From contig NZ_FNJW01000008.1 of the NCBI RefSeq assembly GCF_900102725.1, positions 1-64,000 of the forward strand: a stretch of DNA of 64,000 bases. The letters run 5' to 3'. Below are positions 1-9,315 of the stretch, piece after piece (within the stretch, counting starts at the first letter, position 1; each line of letters starts with the position of its first letter). The position numbers were made by a program, and so were the translations under genes. The stretch comes from Carnobacterium viridans (GTDB lineage: Bacteria; Bacillota; Bacilli; Lactobacillales; Carnobacteriaceae). Below the pieces are notes generated by a model that was not told the DNA's origin, searched no databases, and saw only the letters and a list, made by a program, of their open reading frames with translations.

Positions 1-2
1 TA

Positions 3-155
3 GCATTATTAAATGAAGAACTAAAAGAAGTCGTTGAAAATTTAATCTTATTGAATGAAATCAGTGGGGTTAGATTAAACAGCGACTATAATTTCACAGA
101 CACAACAACAAAAGAATACAGATACCAAGCGGTATTTGATATTAATCATTATTAG
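3..155 (+). CDS. Phage minor capsid / head-tail connector protein, C-terminal fragment
   Basis: The reading frame is open from the window edge to a TAG stop and gives the last 50 residues of a protein ending in YQAVFDINHY. That ending, and the position directly before the tail tube gene, fit the minor capsid protein family that precedes the major tail protein in A118-like siphophages (family knowledge; assignment inferred). The start lies outside the window. A good ribosome binding site for the next gene (AGGAGG) overlaps its stop codon. Confidence 0.55.
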   Translation, partial: ALLNEELKEVVENLILLNEISGVRLNSDYNFTDTTTKEYRYQAVFDINHY

Positions 156-165
156 GAGGATACGA

Positions 166-735
166 ATGGCACAAACAGCAAATGTTTCAACAGCTAAACC
201 GAAAGTAGGAGGGGCAATTATTCAGCTCCTTTAGGTACAGCATTACCTGCAAGATGCAATTACAGACTTAGCAGCTACATTTAAAAGTTTAGGTTACATC
301 TCAGAAGACGGTTTAACGAACTCAAACACACCTTCATCCGAAACAATCCAAAGCATGGGGTGGAGATATCGTTGCATCTGTTCAAACAGAAAAAGAAGAT
401 ACATTCACTTACACATTGATTGAAGCGACTAACGCTGACGTTTTGAAAGAAATCTATGGTTCTGAGAACGTTAATGGAACTTTAGAAACAGGCATTGTAA
501 TCAAAGCAAACTCAAAAGAACTAGAAGAACATGTCCTGTTGTGGATGTGGTCCTTAAAGCAGGCGTTTTAAAACGTATCGTTATCCCTAATGGTAAAGTT
601 TCAGAGATTGGCGAAATTAGTTACACAGATGCCGATGCAATTGGATACGAAACAACTATTGCAGCTATGCCAGATACAACAGGTAACACGCATTACGAAT
701 ACATTCAAAAACCAACAGCTGGCGGTGAAGAATAA
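166..735 (+). pseudogene. Major tail tube protein, frame broken by several single-base indels
   Basis: An ATG follows AGGAGGATACGA. The protein can be followed to the TAA at 733-735 only by switching frame about four times: near 220 (base missing), 253 (extra A), 355 (extra A) and 530. The pieces read MAQTANVSTAKPKVGG, then [49 protein letters not shown], and [15 protein letters not shown] to the C terminus. Length (~188 aa), composition and position match the siphovirus major tail protein that polymerises into the tail tube. The last 64 codons (541-735) are in one frame. No in-frame nonsense codons are seen apart from the slips, so sequence error is more likely than decay. The stop overlaps the next start (TAATG). 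Confidence 0.7.
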
Positions 736-1031
736 TGGTAAAAACTAAATCAGGATTCGAAATTGAATTATCTAAAGATCGATTGAACAACTATGAATTG
801 CTAGAAGCTGTTAGCGAAATTGATGAAGATCCATCTGCCATTACAAGAGTATTAAAACTGCTCTTAGGAAAAGAAGATACCAATCGTTTGAAAGATCACA
901 TAAGAACCGAAGATGGAATTGTTCCAGCTGATAAGTTGACTGATGAAATCACAGAAATGTTCCAATCTATGGTTGAAACAAAAAAACTCTTAGTCCTTGC
1001 TAGAATGAAAAAACTGACGAGGATGCGCTGA
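735..1031 (+). CDS. Tail assembly chaperone, first part (gpG-like)
   Basis: A 98-aa acidic, helical protein directly after the tail tube gene, as expected for the siphovirus tail assembly chaperone that coats the tape measure protein. The ATG overlaps the tail tube stop. It ends at TGA 1029-1031, just after an A6C run (1008-1014). The -1 frame is open from the TAG at 1001-1003 onward and encodes the next protein, so a gpG/gpGT style -1 frameshift could fuse the two. No sequence family could be confirmed by eye beyond position and size. Confidence 0.6.
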   Translation: MVKTKSGFEIELSKDRLNNYELLEAVSEIDEDPSAITRVLKLLLGKEDTNRLKDHIRTEDGIVPADKLTDEITEMFQSMVETKKLLVLARMKKLTRMR

Positions 1032-1435
1032 TTTGTGACCTCGCAGAAACTTATCACATATACGATTACAGACAGTTGCCACTAAAAATGGTAGCTGTTT
1101 TTTCTGTTGGTTTGAGGAATAACTCACGCATAAAGATGAGGATGAACAAACAACCTGTCGAATTAGACACTCTTTTACTGGCTGGAATCAGTGATAAATT
1201 AAGCACGATGATGTGGTGGCAAACCAAAGACGGTCAAAAAGGTGTCAACAGACCAGATTCATTAGTAGACGTGATTACAAATAGTCAACCAAAAGAAAAG
1301 AATGTGATTGCATTTAGTTCTGGCGAGGACTTTACAAACAGAAGAAATGAAACTCCTAAAAAAACACGAAAGGAGGAAAATAATTGGCAAACAGAAATTA
1401 GGTCAAGCTTATATACAAATTATGCCTTCAGCTAA
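1004..1435 (+). CDS. Gp15-like tail assembly protein, probably made by -1 frameshift from the preceding gene
   Basis: Open in the -1 frame relative to the upstream gene from just after TAG 1001-1003. The translation contains DALICDLAETYHIYDYRQLP and later MWWQTKDGQKGVNRP, which resemble the bacteriophage Gp15 family of A118-type phages (recognised by pattern). It has no ribosome binding site or good start of its own; a TTG at 1076 would cut off the conserved N-terminal part. Fusion through the A6C run is the most economical reading. The apparent C terminus runs 52 bases into the tape measure gene and may be an artefact of the frame errors; the TAA at 1381-1383, directly before the next start, may be the true stop. 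Confidence 0.6.
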   Translation, partial: NEKTDEDALICDLAETYHIYDYRQLPLKMVAVFSVGLRNNSRIKMRMNKQPVELDTLLLAGISDKLSTMMWWQTKDGQKGVNRPDSLVDVITNSQPKEKNVIAFSSGEDFTNRRNETPKKTRKEENNWQTEIRSSLYTNYAFS

Positions 1436-3788
1436 AGGTATATCTGGCTCTATTCAAAAACAATTTGATCCCAGAAGCTGAATCTGCTGGTAAAAGTGCA
1501 GGTAGTAAGTTAGGTGCAGGATTAAAATAGCAGCAGTAGCGGCAGTTGCAGCAACAGGTGTTGCTTTAGGTGCAATATTGGAAAGTCTTTGACAGAAGGT
1601 GCAGCACTCCAACAATCTTAGGTGGTATCGAAACCCTATTTAAAGGTAGCGGCGATAAAGTAAAAGCCTATGCAAACGAAGCTTATAAAACAGCTGGGTT
1701 GTCTTCTAATGCTTATATGCAAGCTGTTACAAGTTTTAGTGCGAGTCTTTTTGCAATCTATGGGTGGAGATACTGAAGCTGCGGCAGATACTGCAAATAT
1801 GGCTTTAATAGATATGTCCGATAACGCAAATAAAATGGGTACTTCGATGGAAAGTATTCAAGATGCTTATAAAGGCTTTGCAAAGCAGAATTATACGATG
1901 CTGGACAATTTAAGTCTTGGTTACGGTGGGACAAAAACGGAAATGGAACGTCTCTTAGCTGATGCCACGAAATTAACAGGTGTCAAATACGATATAAGCA
2001 ATTTAGGTGACGTTTACGATGCTATCCATGCAGTACAAGAAGAAATGGGTATCACAGGAAACAACAGCTGAAGAATCTGCTGCAACATTCAGCGGGTCGC
2101 TCGATTCAATGAAAGCAGCTTTTGCAAACGTAATGGGTGGTCTATCACTAGGTCAAGATATTAAACCAGCATTACAAGCTTTGGCCACAACCACATCTAC
2201 GTTCTTATTTGGTAACTTTTTACCAATGGTAAAGAATATTTTATCCGCATTACCAGGAGCCATTGCTACATTATTCCAATCAGCTGCTCCATTATTTATG
2301 CAGGCAGGAACTGATTTTTTAAATAGTTTAGGTATTGGAATAACTGGAGGTATGGGCGGTTTACTTGCAACAGTTATGACAACCATTGCTCCAGTTATCA
2401 ATGCATTTAAGACAGCTTTTGGACAGTTACCACTCTTGTTTCAAACAATTGTTGGTGCCATTTCTCCAATCATTAGCACAATAGCTACTGCTTTTACTCA
2501 ACTAGATTTTAGCGGACTCCAAACATTAATTTCGGCTATTGTTCCAGCTATAACAAATGCTTTTAGCGTGATGATGGCAATTGTTGCTCCAGCCATTGAT
2601 ATGGTTGTTGCTTCATTTGTTAGAATGTGGAATGCGGCTCAACCGTTAATATCTGTTTTAGCAAGTGCTTTAATGCCAGTTTTACAAGTTGTAGGTGCAT
2701 TTATTGGTGGAGTATTAAAAGGTGTTTTAATGGGTATTTCAGCCACATTCGACACGATTACTTCAGTAATAGGATTCTTAACTCCAGTTATTGCAGTTTT
2801 AGTTAATGGTTTTAAAGCAATCGTTCCAGCATTAACCACAGTAGCTACATGGGTAGGGACAGTTATTGGGTTCTTCATGAATTTAGGCGGAGCAGGAAAT
2901 TCTTTAAAATCTATTTTAACTAGTGCGTGGTCAAATATAAAAAACGGCATCTCTCTTGCCGGTTCGGGAATTTCAGCTGTTATCAATGTTATCAAATCAG
3001 CATTCAGTGGTGTAGGTTCAGCAGGTGGTGTTCTTAAAGCTATTTTAAGTGGCGCTTGGAACGGCATTCGTTCTGTTATATCCGCGGTAGGAGGAGCAGT
3101 TGGCGGAGTAATCAACGGTATCAAATCCGTATTTAACGGATTGAAAAGTACAGGTACTTCACTAAGTTCAGGAATTTCTGGAGCTTTTAACGGAATGAAA
3201 AACGTTATTTCGAGTGTATCTGGATCAATCAAATCAACGATAGATACTGTTAAAAATGTATTTAACAGCTTGAAAGATATCGACATAAGTGGTGCAGGTG
3301 CAGCAATCATGGATGGTTTCTTCAGTGGATTGAAAAAAACTTGGGGTAAAGTTACAGACTTTGTTGGAGGTATTGCAGGTTGGATTGCTGATAACAAAGG
3401 CCCGATTGACTACGATAGAAAGTTATTGATACCCGCTGGTGATGCTATCATGGGCGGTTTGAATTCAAGTTTGCAAGATAAATTTAAAAGCGTGCAAAAG
3501 ACAGTTTCCGGAATGGCCGGAGCATTATCTGACCAGTTTAGTGTAGAACCTTCAACGTTTGAAGCAACGAAAAATGTTGTTTATGGACTATCAGCTAGTC
3601 AGTTTAAAGCACAACTTTCTTCAAGTAATTATCGAGGGAACGACAATTCAGAAATGATTCGATTATTAAAAAATTTAGGTAACTTAACTGTTGTTTTGGA
3701 AGATGGAACGATTGTTGGAAAGTTAGCTCCAGCATTTAACCAATATTTAGGTAATGAAGCGAATATGAACAGGAGGTATGGCCGATGA
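1384..3788 (+). CDS. Phage tail tape measure protein (first 680 bp frame-broken)
   Basis: The start is TTG at 1384 behind GAAAGGAGGAAAA. The protein sets tail length and is threaded into the host during DNA injection. The N-terminal part is recognisable but needs frame switches near 1395, 1474, 1527, 1580, 1619, 1750 and 2060; from about 2062 to the TGA at 3786-3788 it is a single frame of ~575 codons. The intact part shows the usual tape measure pattern: alternating hydrophobic segments (first ~330 residues of that part), then repeated Gly/Ser/Ala-rich units with SAWNGIKN- and VINGIKSVF-like repeats. The total would be about 800 aa, a normal size. The stop overlaps the next start as ATGA. 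Confidence 0.85.
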
Positions 3789-4714
3789 GTGGGTTTATAT
3801 TTAATGGAAAACATATTAATGAAGAATTTCCAAATTTAAAATTAGTTGAACGTTCTACACCACCTCCTGAAGATATTCCAATTAAAGATTCTGTTATCGG
3901 TATGCAAGGAGACTATGATTTTACAATTGCTTTGTTTGGCGAACGGCTATACGAAAATAGAGAACTAATTTTTGTTTTTAACGGTAAAGAACTAAACAAT
4001 AGCAATAAAACTTTTAATAAAAGAATGTTAGAAAACTGGTTATTAAGTGGAAGTTATATGCCATTATATGACGACAAAGAGCATATGCATTATTATATGG
4101 CGAGGTGCGTAGATGTTAAATTAGAAAGCGATGATGGGATACTTAAAGCTCCTTACACGCTAACGTTCGATGCTTATCCGTTTAAAATAAAAAAAACAAT
4201 TGAAGGTAGTCCGTATTGGGATGATTACGATGTGTCTGATTATTATCAAAAAACTAGTTTTGAATTAAGGAGAACGACATTTAAATCATTACCAATCGGT
4301 GAAGTTGGAACCATTGGAGCATGGTCCACTCAATATGATGGGTTTGAGAGCATAGCGAAACAATTATTAGGCCAATCTTATACAATTACTGATAAAAGAA
4401 CAACAAGCCAATCTGTTAGTAGTTACTCTTATTATTTAAGTGGTTTAAATAAGTGGGTAATCGAACAAGATATTGTTCAAACACAGAATGGCGCACAAAA
4501 AATTGATTTATTTAATAACGGAGTAGCTTCAATTATTCCTAAAGTTACAGCGACTGGACCAATCACGATCATTCGTGGCAATGAGGTGTTTAATTTATTT
4601 ACTGGTGTAACAGAATCTGATCTTTTTAGAATAAATGTCGGATACAACCATTTAGTTGTTGCTAGCGGAACTGCAGCGGACATTAAAATTGAAATGCACA
4701 AGGAAGTGATTTAA
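3785..4714 (+). CDS. Distal tail protein (Dit)
   Basis: A 309-aa protein starting inside the tape measure stop and ending in the TAATG that starts the next gene. Its N-terminal ~130 residues (a short 'FNGKH' start, then the 'MQGDYDFTIAL' and 'ENRELIFVF' stretches) follow the pattern of the siphovirus tail component family (Sipho_tail, PF05709), whose hexamers form the hub between tail tube and tip. The rest would be the C-terminal galectin-like domain. The gene order tape measure - Dit - endopeptidase is standard. The frame is intact over the whole length. Confidence 0.85.
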   Translation: MSGFIFNGKHINEEFPNLKLVERSTPPPEDIPIKDSVIGMQGDYDFTIALFGERLYENRELIFVFNGKELNNSNKTFNKRMLENWLLSGSYMPLYDDKEHMHYYMARCVDVKLESDDGILKAPYTLTFDAYPFKIKKTIEGSPYWDDYDVSDYYQKTSFELRRTTFKSLPIGEVGTIGAWSTQYDGFESIAKQLLGQSYTITDKRTTSQSVSSYSYYLSGLNKWVIEQDIVQTQNGAQKIDLFNNGVASIIPKVTATGPITIIRGNEVFNLFTGVTESDLFRINVGYNHLVVASGTAADIKIEMHKEVI

Positions 4715-6279
4715 TGTATCGAGTAATTGTTTATGATGGACCAAACGACGGTATTGGAACACTTATTCATTCTACTTATGCAAACACTCAAAAAGTATCA
4801 TCTGGTAGCGTTCAGCAAGTTGTTGAAGGGATTGACTCAATGGACTTTACAATCAATCCTAGAAACGCTGGTTGGGGAAAAATTAAGCCGTTAACCACAT
4901 TGATAAAGGTAATGAATATAAAAACAGGTTTAAATGAGTTTGAGGGTAGAATACTAAAGCCAAAACAAAACATGAGTGCAGGTGGATTATTTACGATTCA
5001 ATATGAATGTGAATCATTTTTAGCTTATTTATTGGATTCTTCTCAAAGACATGATGAGATTCATAACAAAACCATAGCACAATTCTTACAAATTATTTTA
5101 GATAATCACAATTCGCAAGTTGAAGCTCATAAACGCTTTAAATTAGGTAATGTTACTGTTACGAATACGACCGATAACGTGTATCGATATTTAGGTTACG
5201 AAAGCACTTACGACACAATCAAAGATAAGCTAATCGATAGATTAGGCGGTTATTTAGTCGTTCGGCATGAAGCAGATGGTTTGTATTTAGATTATCTAGC
5301 AGAAGTAGGAACACTGTCCACAACCACAATCAATTTAAAACGTAACCTAAAAAGCATGTCACGAGAGATTGATCCGACGGAAGTTATCACTCGATTGGTT
5401 CCTTTAGGCGCTCAAATCGACAGTGAAGATGAAGGCTCGACTGACGCTAGTAAAGCAAGGGTAGATATCAAAACAGTCAATGGTGGATTAGATTATATCG
5501 ATGATGTGAAACTGATTGCTGAGTTTGGTATTATCGAAAAAACCATCACGTTTGACGATGTTAACCAGCCAAATATTGTAAAAAATAGAGGACAGCAATA
5601 CCTAGCTAGTCAAAAAACATCTAAGAATGCATTTGAATTAACGCCGCTTGATTTAAGTTTAAATGATTTAGATGCTGAAAGTATCGTTCGCGGAGATTGG
5701 TACCAAGTTGAAAACCCTATATTTGTTATCAATGAGCCGTTACAAGTCGTTCAAAAGAATTTAAATATCGTTAATCCGTTGGACATCAAAACAACGATAG
5801 GTGATAAGTTTAAGACATTAACGCAGTATCAAGTTGAAGCTAATAAAGGTTTGAAGCAATTCGATAAATTAAGAACAGCAGTAACGAATCAATCCCTAAC
5901 AATAGCAACATTAAAAAAATCAAACACTGAAATTACAGCAAGCTACAACGCTATGCAACTATCTTACAATAATTTAGCTACAACGTTAGAAATTGACGCA
6001 GATACTGGAACAAGTTTAGCGTTGAATCATCTGAAAACAGCTATTGATAATCTTGGAGACAAAATTGTCAGTTATGGCGCAGCAACCAGTTCAAGTGATG
6101 GTTTAATGAGCTCGGCAGATAAAATCAAGTTAGATAACTTGAGAGAAGCGACTCAATCACAGAGTGGTCTTTTAAGTGCCACCGATAAGGTTAAGTTGGA
6201 TTTAGTTGTTACTAGTAGTAGAATTGATTTAAACGATGTAATGGCAAGAATAATAGCTTTAGAAAACCCTACAGTATAG
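4714..6279 (+). CDS. Tail-associated endopeptidase / tail tip protein (Tal-like, N-terminal prophage tail family)
   Basis: 521 aa, overlapping the Dit gene by one base. The first ~350 residues carry the pattern of the 'phage minor structural protein, N-terminal region' family (TIGR01665 / Prophage_tail): RVIVYDGPND near the start, a gp27-like hub core with EFEGRIL near residue 73, and the IDPTEVITRLVPLGA stretch around residue 225. The C-terminal ~130 residues are polar and helical, with a short repeated unit (SSDGLMSSADKIKLDNL and SQSGLLSATDKVKLDL) that is common in tail fibre attachment regions. No separate peptidase or lysozyme domain is visible. It would cap the tail and hold the receptor-binding protein encoded next. 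Confidence 0.8.
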   Translation: MYRVIVYDGPNDGIGTLIHSTYANTQKVSSGSVQQVVEGIDSMDFTINPRNAGWGKIKPLTTLIKVMNIKTGLNEFEGRILKPKQNMSAGGLFTIQYECESFLAYLLDSSQRHDEIHNKTIAQFLQIILDNHNSQVEAHKRFKLGNVTVTNTTDNVYRYLGYESTYDTIKDKLIDRLGGYLVVRHEADGLYLDYLAEVGTLSTTTINLKRNLKSMSREIDPTEVITRLVPLGAQIDSEDEGSTDASKARVDIKTVNGGLDYIDDVKLIAEFGIIEKTITFDDVNQPNIVKNRGQQYLASQKTSKNAFELTPLDLSLNDLDAESIVRGDWYQVENPIFVINEPLQVVQKNLNIVNPLDIKTTIGDKFKTLTQYQVEANKGLKQFDKLRTAVTNQSLTIATLKKSNTEITASYNAMQLSYNNLATTLEIDADTGTSLALNHLKTAIDNLGDKIVSYGAATSSSDGLMSSADKIKLDNLREATQSQSGLLSATDKVKLDLVVTSSRIDLNDVMARIIALENPTV

Positions 6280-6296
6280 ATAAGGAGTGATAAGAT

Positions 6297-8648
6297 TTGG
6301 TAGAAACAACTGAAGAGTATCGCACAAGAATCAATCAACTACAATCAAGTATATTATCAGAACCGTACATGAAAAAAATGCGCCCGGATATAGCAGAAGG
6401 AATTGGTAAAACAGGAAATAGACAAGCGGATTTAGAAGTTAAAATAGAAAAACGACAACTAGCGATTGAGGTAGACCAAATACGGTTACAAGACGGTTTT
6501 TCAGCGGCACAACAAGATGCACGTTCTACTAGTCCAAACGGTGCTGAACTAGCTGTAGCTGCTGGAAAGTACGGCACTTTGGACGCTAGATTGAATGCAA
6601 AAGAAAAACAATTAGCACAAAAAACTTTTTTTGCGGATACGGTGGCGGTTATGAAGACCATAAACTATCTAAAAGGAGACGTCATTTATACCAAAGGCTA
6701 TTACGAAGCGAATGATGGTGGGGCAGCCGAATATCATGTAACAGATACCGTATTGATTGATGAAGGAACGTTTTCACACACGCTAGCTGGTGGGTTGTAT
6801 GCCGAATTAGTAGCTGTTAAAGAAGTGCACGTCAACCAATTGGGTGCAAAGCCGAACTACTGGGGCGACGACATAGATAACTTTTCGATCATTCAAAAAG
6901 CCTTTGACAGTAACGTCCCTACTATCCAGTTTCAAGGCAGCGGGTACTATGTACGAGACGCGGGCAAACGGCTAAACACAAAACGAAAAGTGACGCTTGA
7001 AGGAAACGGGGCGACGCTGCTAGCAAGTAACGGGGTATTCCTAGACACGAACGGATCTGCTAAAAAAGTCACAGCTCGAAACTTAAACGTCGTATCAAAC
7101 AACACACACGACGGCGATCAAGAAAGAGTGGGCGTAGGGATTGAAATGGCTAACTTAATAGCGGGCGTTCCCGCATGGGGCGCTTGTGTCGATTTTACCA
7201 ACATAAGGTCCGAAGGCTTTAGCGTAGGAGTTAGAGGAGATTGTCTTTTTCAAGCAAAAATGGACAACGTCGCTGCACCCTATTGCAACATTTCGTTTGA
7301 TTTAATTTCGTCACCTATTTTTAGTAATGTGAATACGTTTAATCAATTAACAGCCATGTACGCTAAGTACGGAATCGTGATGGAAGATTTTCGTAATGCT
7401 ATCTTTACGAATACGACAATCGAAAATGTGGACTATGGCGTCGTCGTAGATACAGAATCGGAGTTAACGGTTTTTGAAACCAACTGGTTTGAATACATTC
7501 ATAACGCGCCCGTTGTATTTGGAAAAGTAGTACGTGAAAGCATGACACTAAAACGATCAAACAAAACAAACACTTCCGTGACTTTTAAAGGCAATCGCTA
7601 TTCTCTCAGCGAGTACCAAGAAGGAAAAGAACACTCTGATTTATTTTTCGACAAGTCTACTTCGTTTTCTTCTAGCTATAAAAAGGCGGACAAGGCAAAC
7701 TCAGACTATACAGAATTGATGACTAGCGGCGTTGCTTACAAAAACTTAAGTCCGGATACGCTAGCAGTAACTTATCAAACCGGTGGTGTCTTGACAAACA
7801 CAACTAAAGCTACTCCATTCGGTCAAAAAACTGTTTTGACAGCAGCAGGCGTTGATCTTTCAAAACCGTTTTTCGTTCACTGCAATTACAAAGATTGGAT
7901 TCCGTCACACGTGTATTTGTTAAAAGTTAGATTACGAGTAAGCAAGCCTTTGAGTACGATGCTAACCGTGCCTTCCAGCCCTGCTGCTTTCACGGACATA
8001 TCAAATTCCACATTAGTTCCAGCGGAAGCTTGGACAAATGTATCCTCTATTGTCAAAATGAAAGAAACGTTTTCTGGAATTGTGTTAGACGACGGTGGAA
8101 GATTTGGGTTTAGTTTTTATGGTGACCCAAGCGGGACCGCAGATATAGATGTTATTGAACCAATGATTGTTGATTTAACTGTCATTTTCGGTGCAGGTAA
8201 TGAACCGGATGTCGGTTTGAACAAGGAGATAGGAAACCACTTAACTTACGTTAATCAATATGTAACTAGCAAAACCGGAAACCAGTCAGTTGATGTCAGT
8301 AATAAAAAGCGGGTGACCGTTTCACTACAAAACGGCTGGACGGGATCTGCTTCCTACAAATATTTAGGAAACGGATTGACCGAAATAAGCGGATACGAAT
8401 TGGGTACAGGTGCTATAGCCTCTGCAGGCGTTCTTTTATTTACAATACCTTTAGATTATGCGCCTATCGCATCATCTATACAGATGGCTTTAGTCACCAA
8501 TATAGATCCGTTTAACAAAATGATGACCGTCATTGTAAAAAAAGACGGAAAGGTAATGATCCAACCCTTTGTGGGTCATGAGATAGCAGCAAATTCACCT
8601 TTAGCATCCGTTCAGTTTCATTTTGTTATAGCTTCAAATGTATTATAA
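6297..8648 (+). CDS. Receptor-binding tail protein with beta-helix (pectate-lyase-like) domain
   Basis: 783 aa, starting with TTG behind AAGGAGTGATAAGAT. Residues ~1-110 are helical and attach to the baseplate. A 'FFADTVAVMKTINYLKGDVIYTKGYY' linker (~113-138) follows, as often precedes phage beta-helix domains. Residues ~170-400 have the repeated short beta strands and a VTLEGNGATLLASNG segment typical of pectate-lyase-like tailspike folds. The C-terminal ~300 residues look like beta-sandwich, carbohydrate-binding modules. It probably binds or trims a cell-wall polysaccharide and sets host range. Bases about 6840-7700 are clearly richer in G+C than both flanks, which suggests module exchange. 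A terminator follows at 8667-8692. Confidence 0.8.
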   Translation: MVETTEEYRTRINQLQSSILSEPYMKKMRPDIAEGIGKTGNRQADLEVKIEKRQLAIEVDQIRLQDGFSAAQQDARSTSPNGAELAVAAGKYGTLDARLNAKEKQLAQKTFFADTVAVMKTINYLKGDVIYTKGYYEANDGGAAEYHVTDTVLIDEGTFSHTLAGGLYAELVAVKEVHVNQLGAKPNYWGDDIDNFSIIQKAFDSNVPTIQFQGSGYYVRDAGKRLNTKRKVTLEGNGATLLASNGVFLDTNGSAKKVTARNLNVVSNNTHDGDQERVGVGIEMANLIAGVPAWGACVDFTNIRSEGFSVGVRGDCLFQAKMDNVAAPYCNISFDLISSPIFSNVNTFNQLTAMYAKYGIVMEDFRNAIFTNTTIENVDYGVVVDTESELTVFETNWFEYIHNAPVVFGKVVRESMTLKRSNKTNTSVTFKGNRYSLSEYQEGKEHSDLFFDKSTSFSSSYKKADKANSDYTELMTSGVAYKNLSPDTLAVTYQTGGVLTNTTKATPFGQKTVLTAAGVDLSKPFFVHCNYKDWIPSHVYLLKVRLRVSKPLSTMLTVPSSPAAFTDISNSTLVPAEAWTNVSSIVKMKETFSGIVLDDGGRFGFSFYGDPSGTADIDVIEPMIVDLTVIFGAGNEPDVGLNKEIGNHLTYVNQYVTSKTGNQSVDVSNKKRVTVSLQNGWTGSASYKYLGNGLTEISGYELGTGAIASAGVLLFTIPLDYAPIASSIQMALVTNIDPFNKMMTVIVKKDGKVMIQPFVGHEIAANSPLASVQFHFVIASNVL

Positions 8649-8666
8649 AAGACAGTATTAGATAAA

Positions 8667-8692
8667 GGTAACCTTAATCGGTTGCCTTTTTA
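8667..8692 (+). terminator. Rho-independent terminator after the receptor-binding protein gene
   Basis: Stem GGTAACC / GGTTGCC around the loop TTAATC (one G-T pair), followed by TTTTTATT. It separates the structural genes from the lysis genes. Confidence 0.7.
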
Positions 8693-8718
8693 TTATGCAA
8701 AAGAAAGGTGGTCAGCAA

Positions 8719-9045
8719 TTGGAATGGAGTGTACATGTGTCACAAATAGCAACTCTCATCGGTTCGTTCACAGTAATTGGTAGTGCGTTGATTTGGGTTT
8801 ACAAAAAACTAGTATCTGATCCCGATAAAAGAATGGCCGAAAAGATTCAGAGAGAAAATTCGGAGTCGTTAAAAAAGACCGTTGAACCATTAACGAAGTC
8901 AATCGAGTTGTTGAATCACAATTTAGCTGAAAGCGAAAAAGATAGAATCCAGTTGAATAAGCAGATGGGTAAACACAATGTGATTTTAAACAATCACGAA
9001 ACAAGAATCACGGTCTTAGAAGACTGGAGAAAAGGGGAAATTTAA
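8719..9045 (+). CDS. Small membrane-anchored coiled-coil phage protein upstream of holin
   Basis: An ATG at 8695 is in frame, but the ribosome binding site AAAGGTGG (8704-8711) points to the TTG at 8719, giving 108 aa. Residues ~8-30 form one membrane segment (IATLIGSFTVIGSALIWVY). The remaining ~75 residues are a charged coiled coil ending in NNHETRITVLEDWRKG. Proteins of this build sit directly before the holin in many Lactobacillales and Listeria phages; they are often annotated as hypothetical or XhlA-like. The exact role is unknown. The stop is separated from the next ATG by one base. Confidence 0.65.
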   Translation: MEWSVHVSQIATLIGSFTVIGSALIWVYKKLVSDPDKRMAEKIQRENSESLKKTVEPLTKSIELLNHNLAESEKDRIQLNKQMGKHNVILNNHETRITVLEDWRKGEI

Positions 9046-9046
9046 T

Positions 9047-9313
9047 ATGGAAAGTATTTTAACAACATTAATTTTATCAGCAATTGGAGGAAGCATTGTT
9101 GTTTCCGGAATCACAGAAGTTGTGAAGCAAAATAGCAAACTATCAGGCATTTGGGTAATCGTATTTGCTCTCGTGGTAGGCGTGGTTCTGTTCGGTGCAA
9201 TTGCTTTGGTATTTGACCTACCACTTGCTGAATCGTTGCTAACTGGATTTTTGACAGGCTGGGCGAGCGTTGGGGCATTTAACTCTTACGACCAAACTAA
9301 AGGAGGAATTTAA
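9047..9313 (+). CDS. Phage holin
   Basis: An 88-aa protein with two hydrophobic segments: residues ~5-24, and ~34-75, where the second may be one long or two short helices with Gly/Ala-rich composition. It has a short polar C terminus (YDQTKGGI). Size, hydrophobicity and position between a membrane coiled-coil protein and the endolysin fit a holin that permeabilises the membrane at lysis. The subfamily was not identified. The spacing of two bases to the endolysin start region, with AAAGGAGG inside its last codons, shows an operon with the endolysin. Confidence 0.75.
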   Translation: MESILTTLILSAIGGSIVVSGITEVVKQNSKLSGIWVIVFALVVGVVLFGAIALVFDLPLAESLLTGFLTGWASVGAFNSYDQTKGGI

Positions 9314-9315
9314 TC

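Noticed and set aside
2639-3397. Long minus-strand frame (252 codons) opposite the tape measure gene
   Set aside because: It is an antisense shadow of a repetitive, biased gene; no ribosome binding site and no family resemblance.
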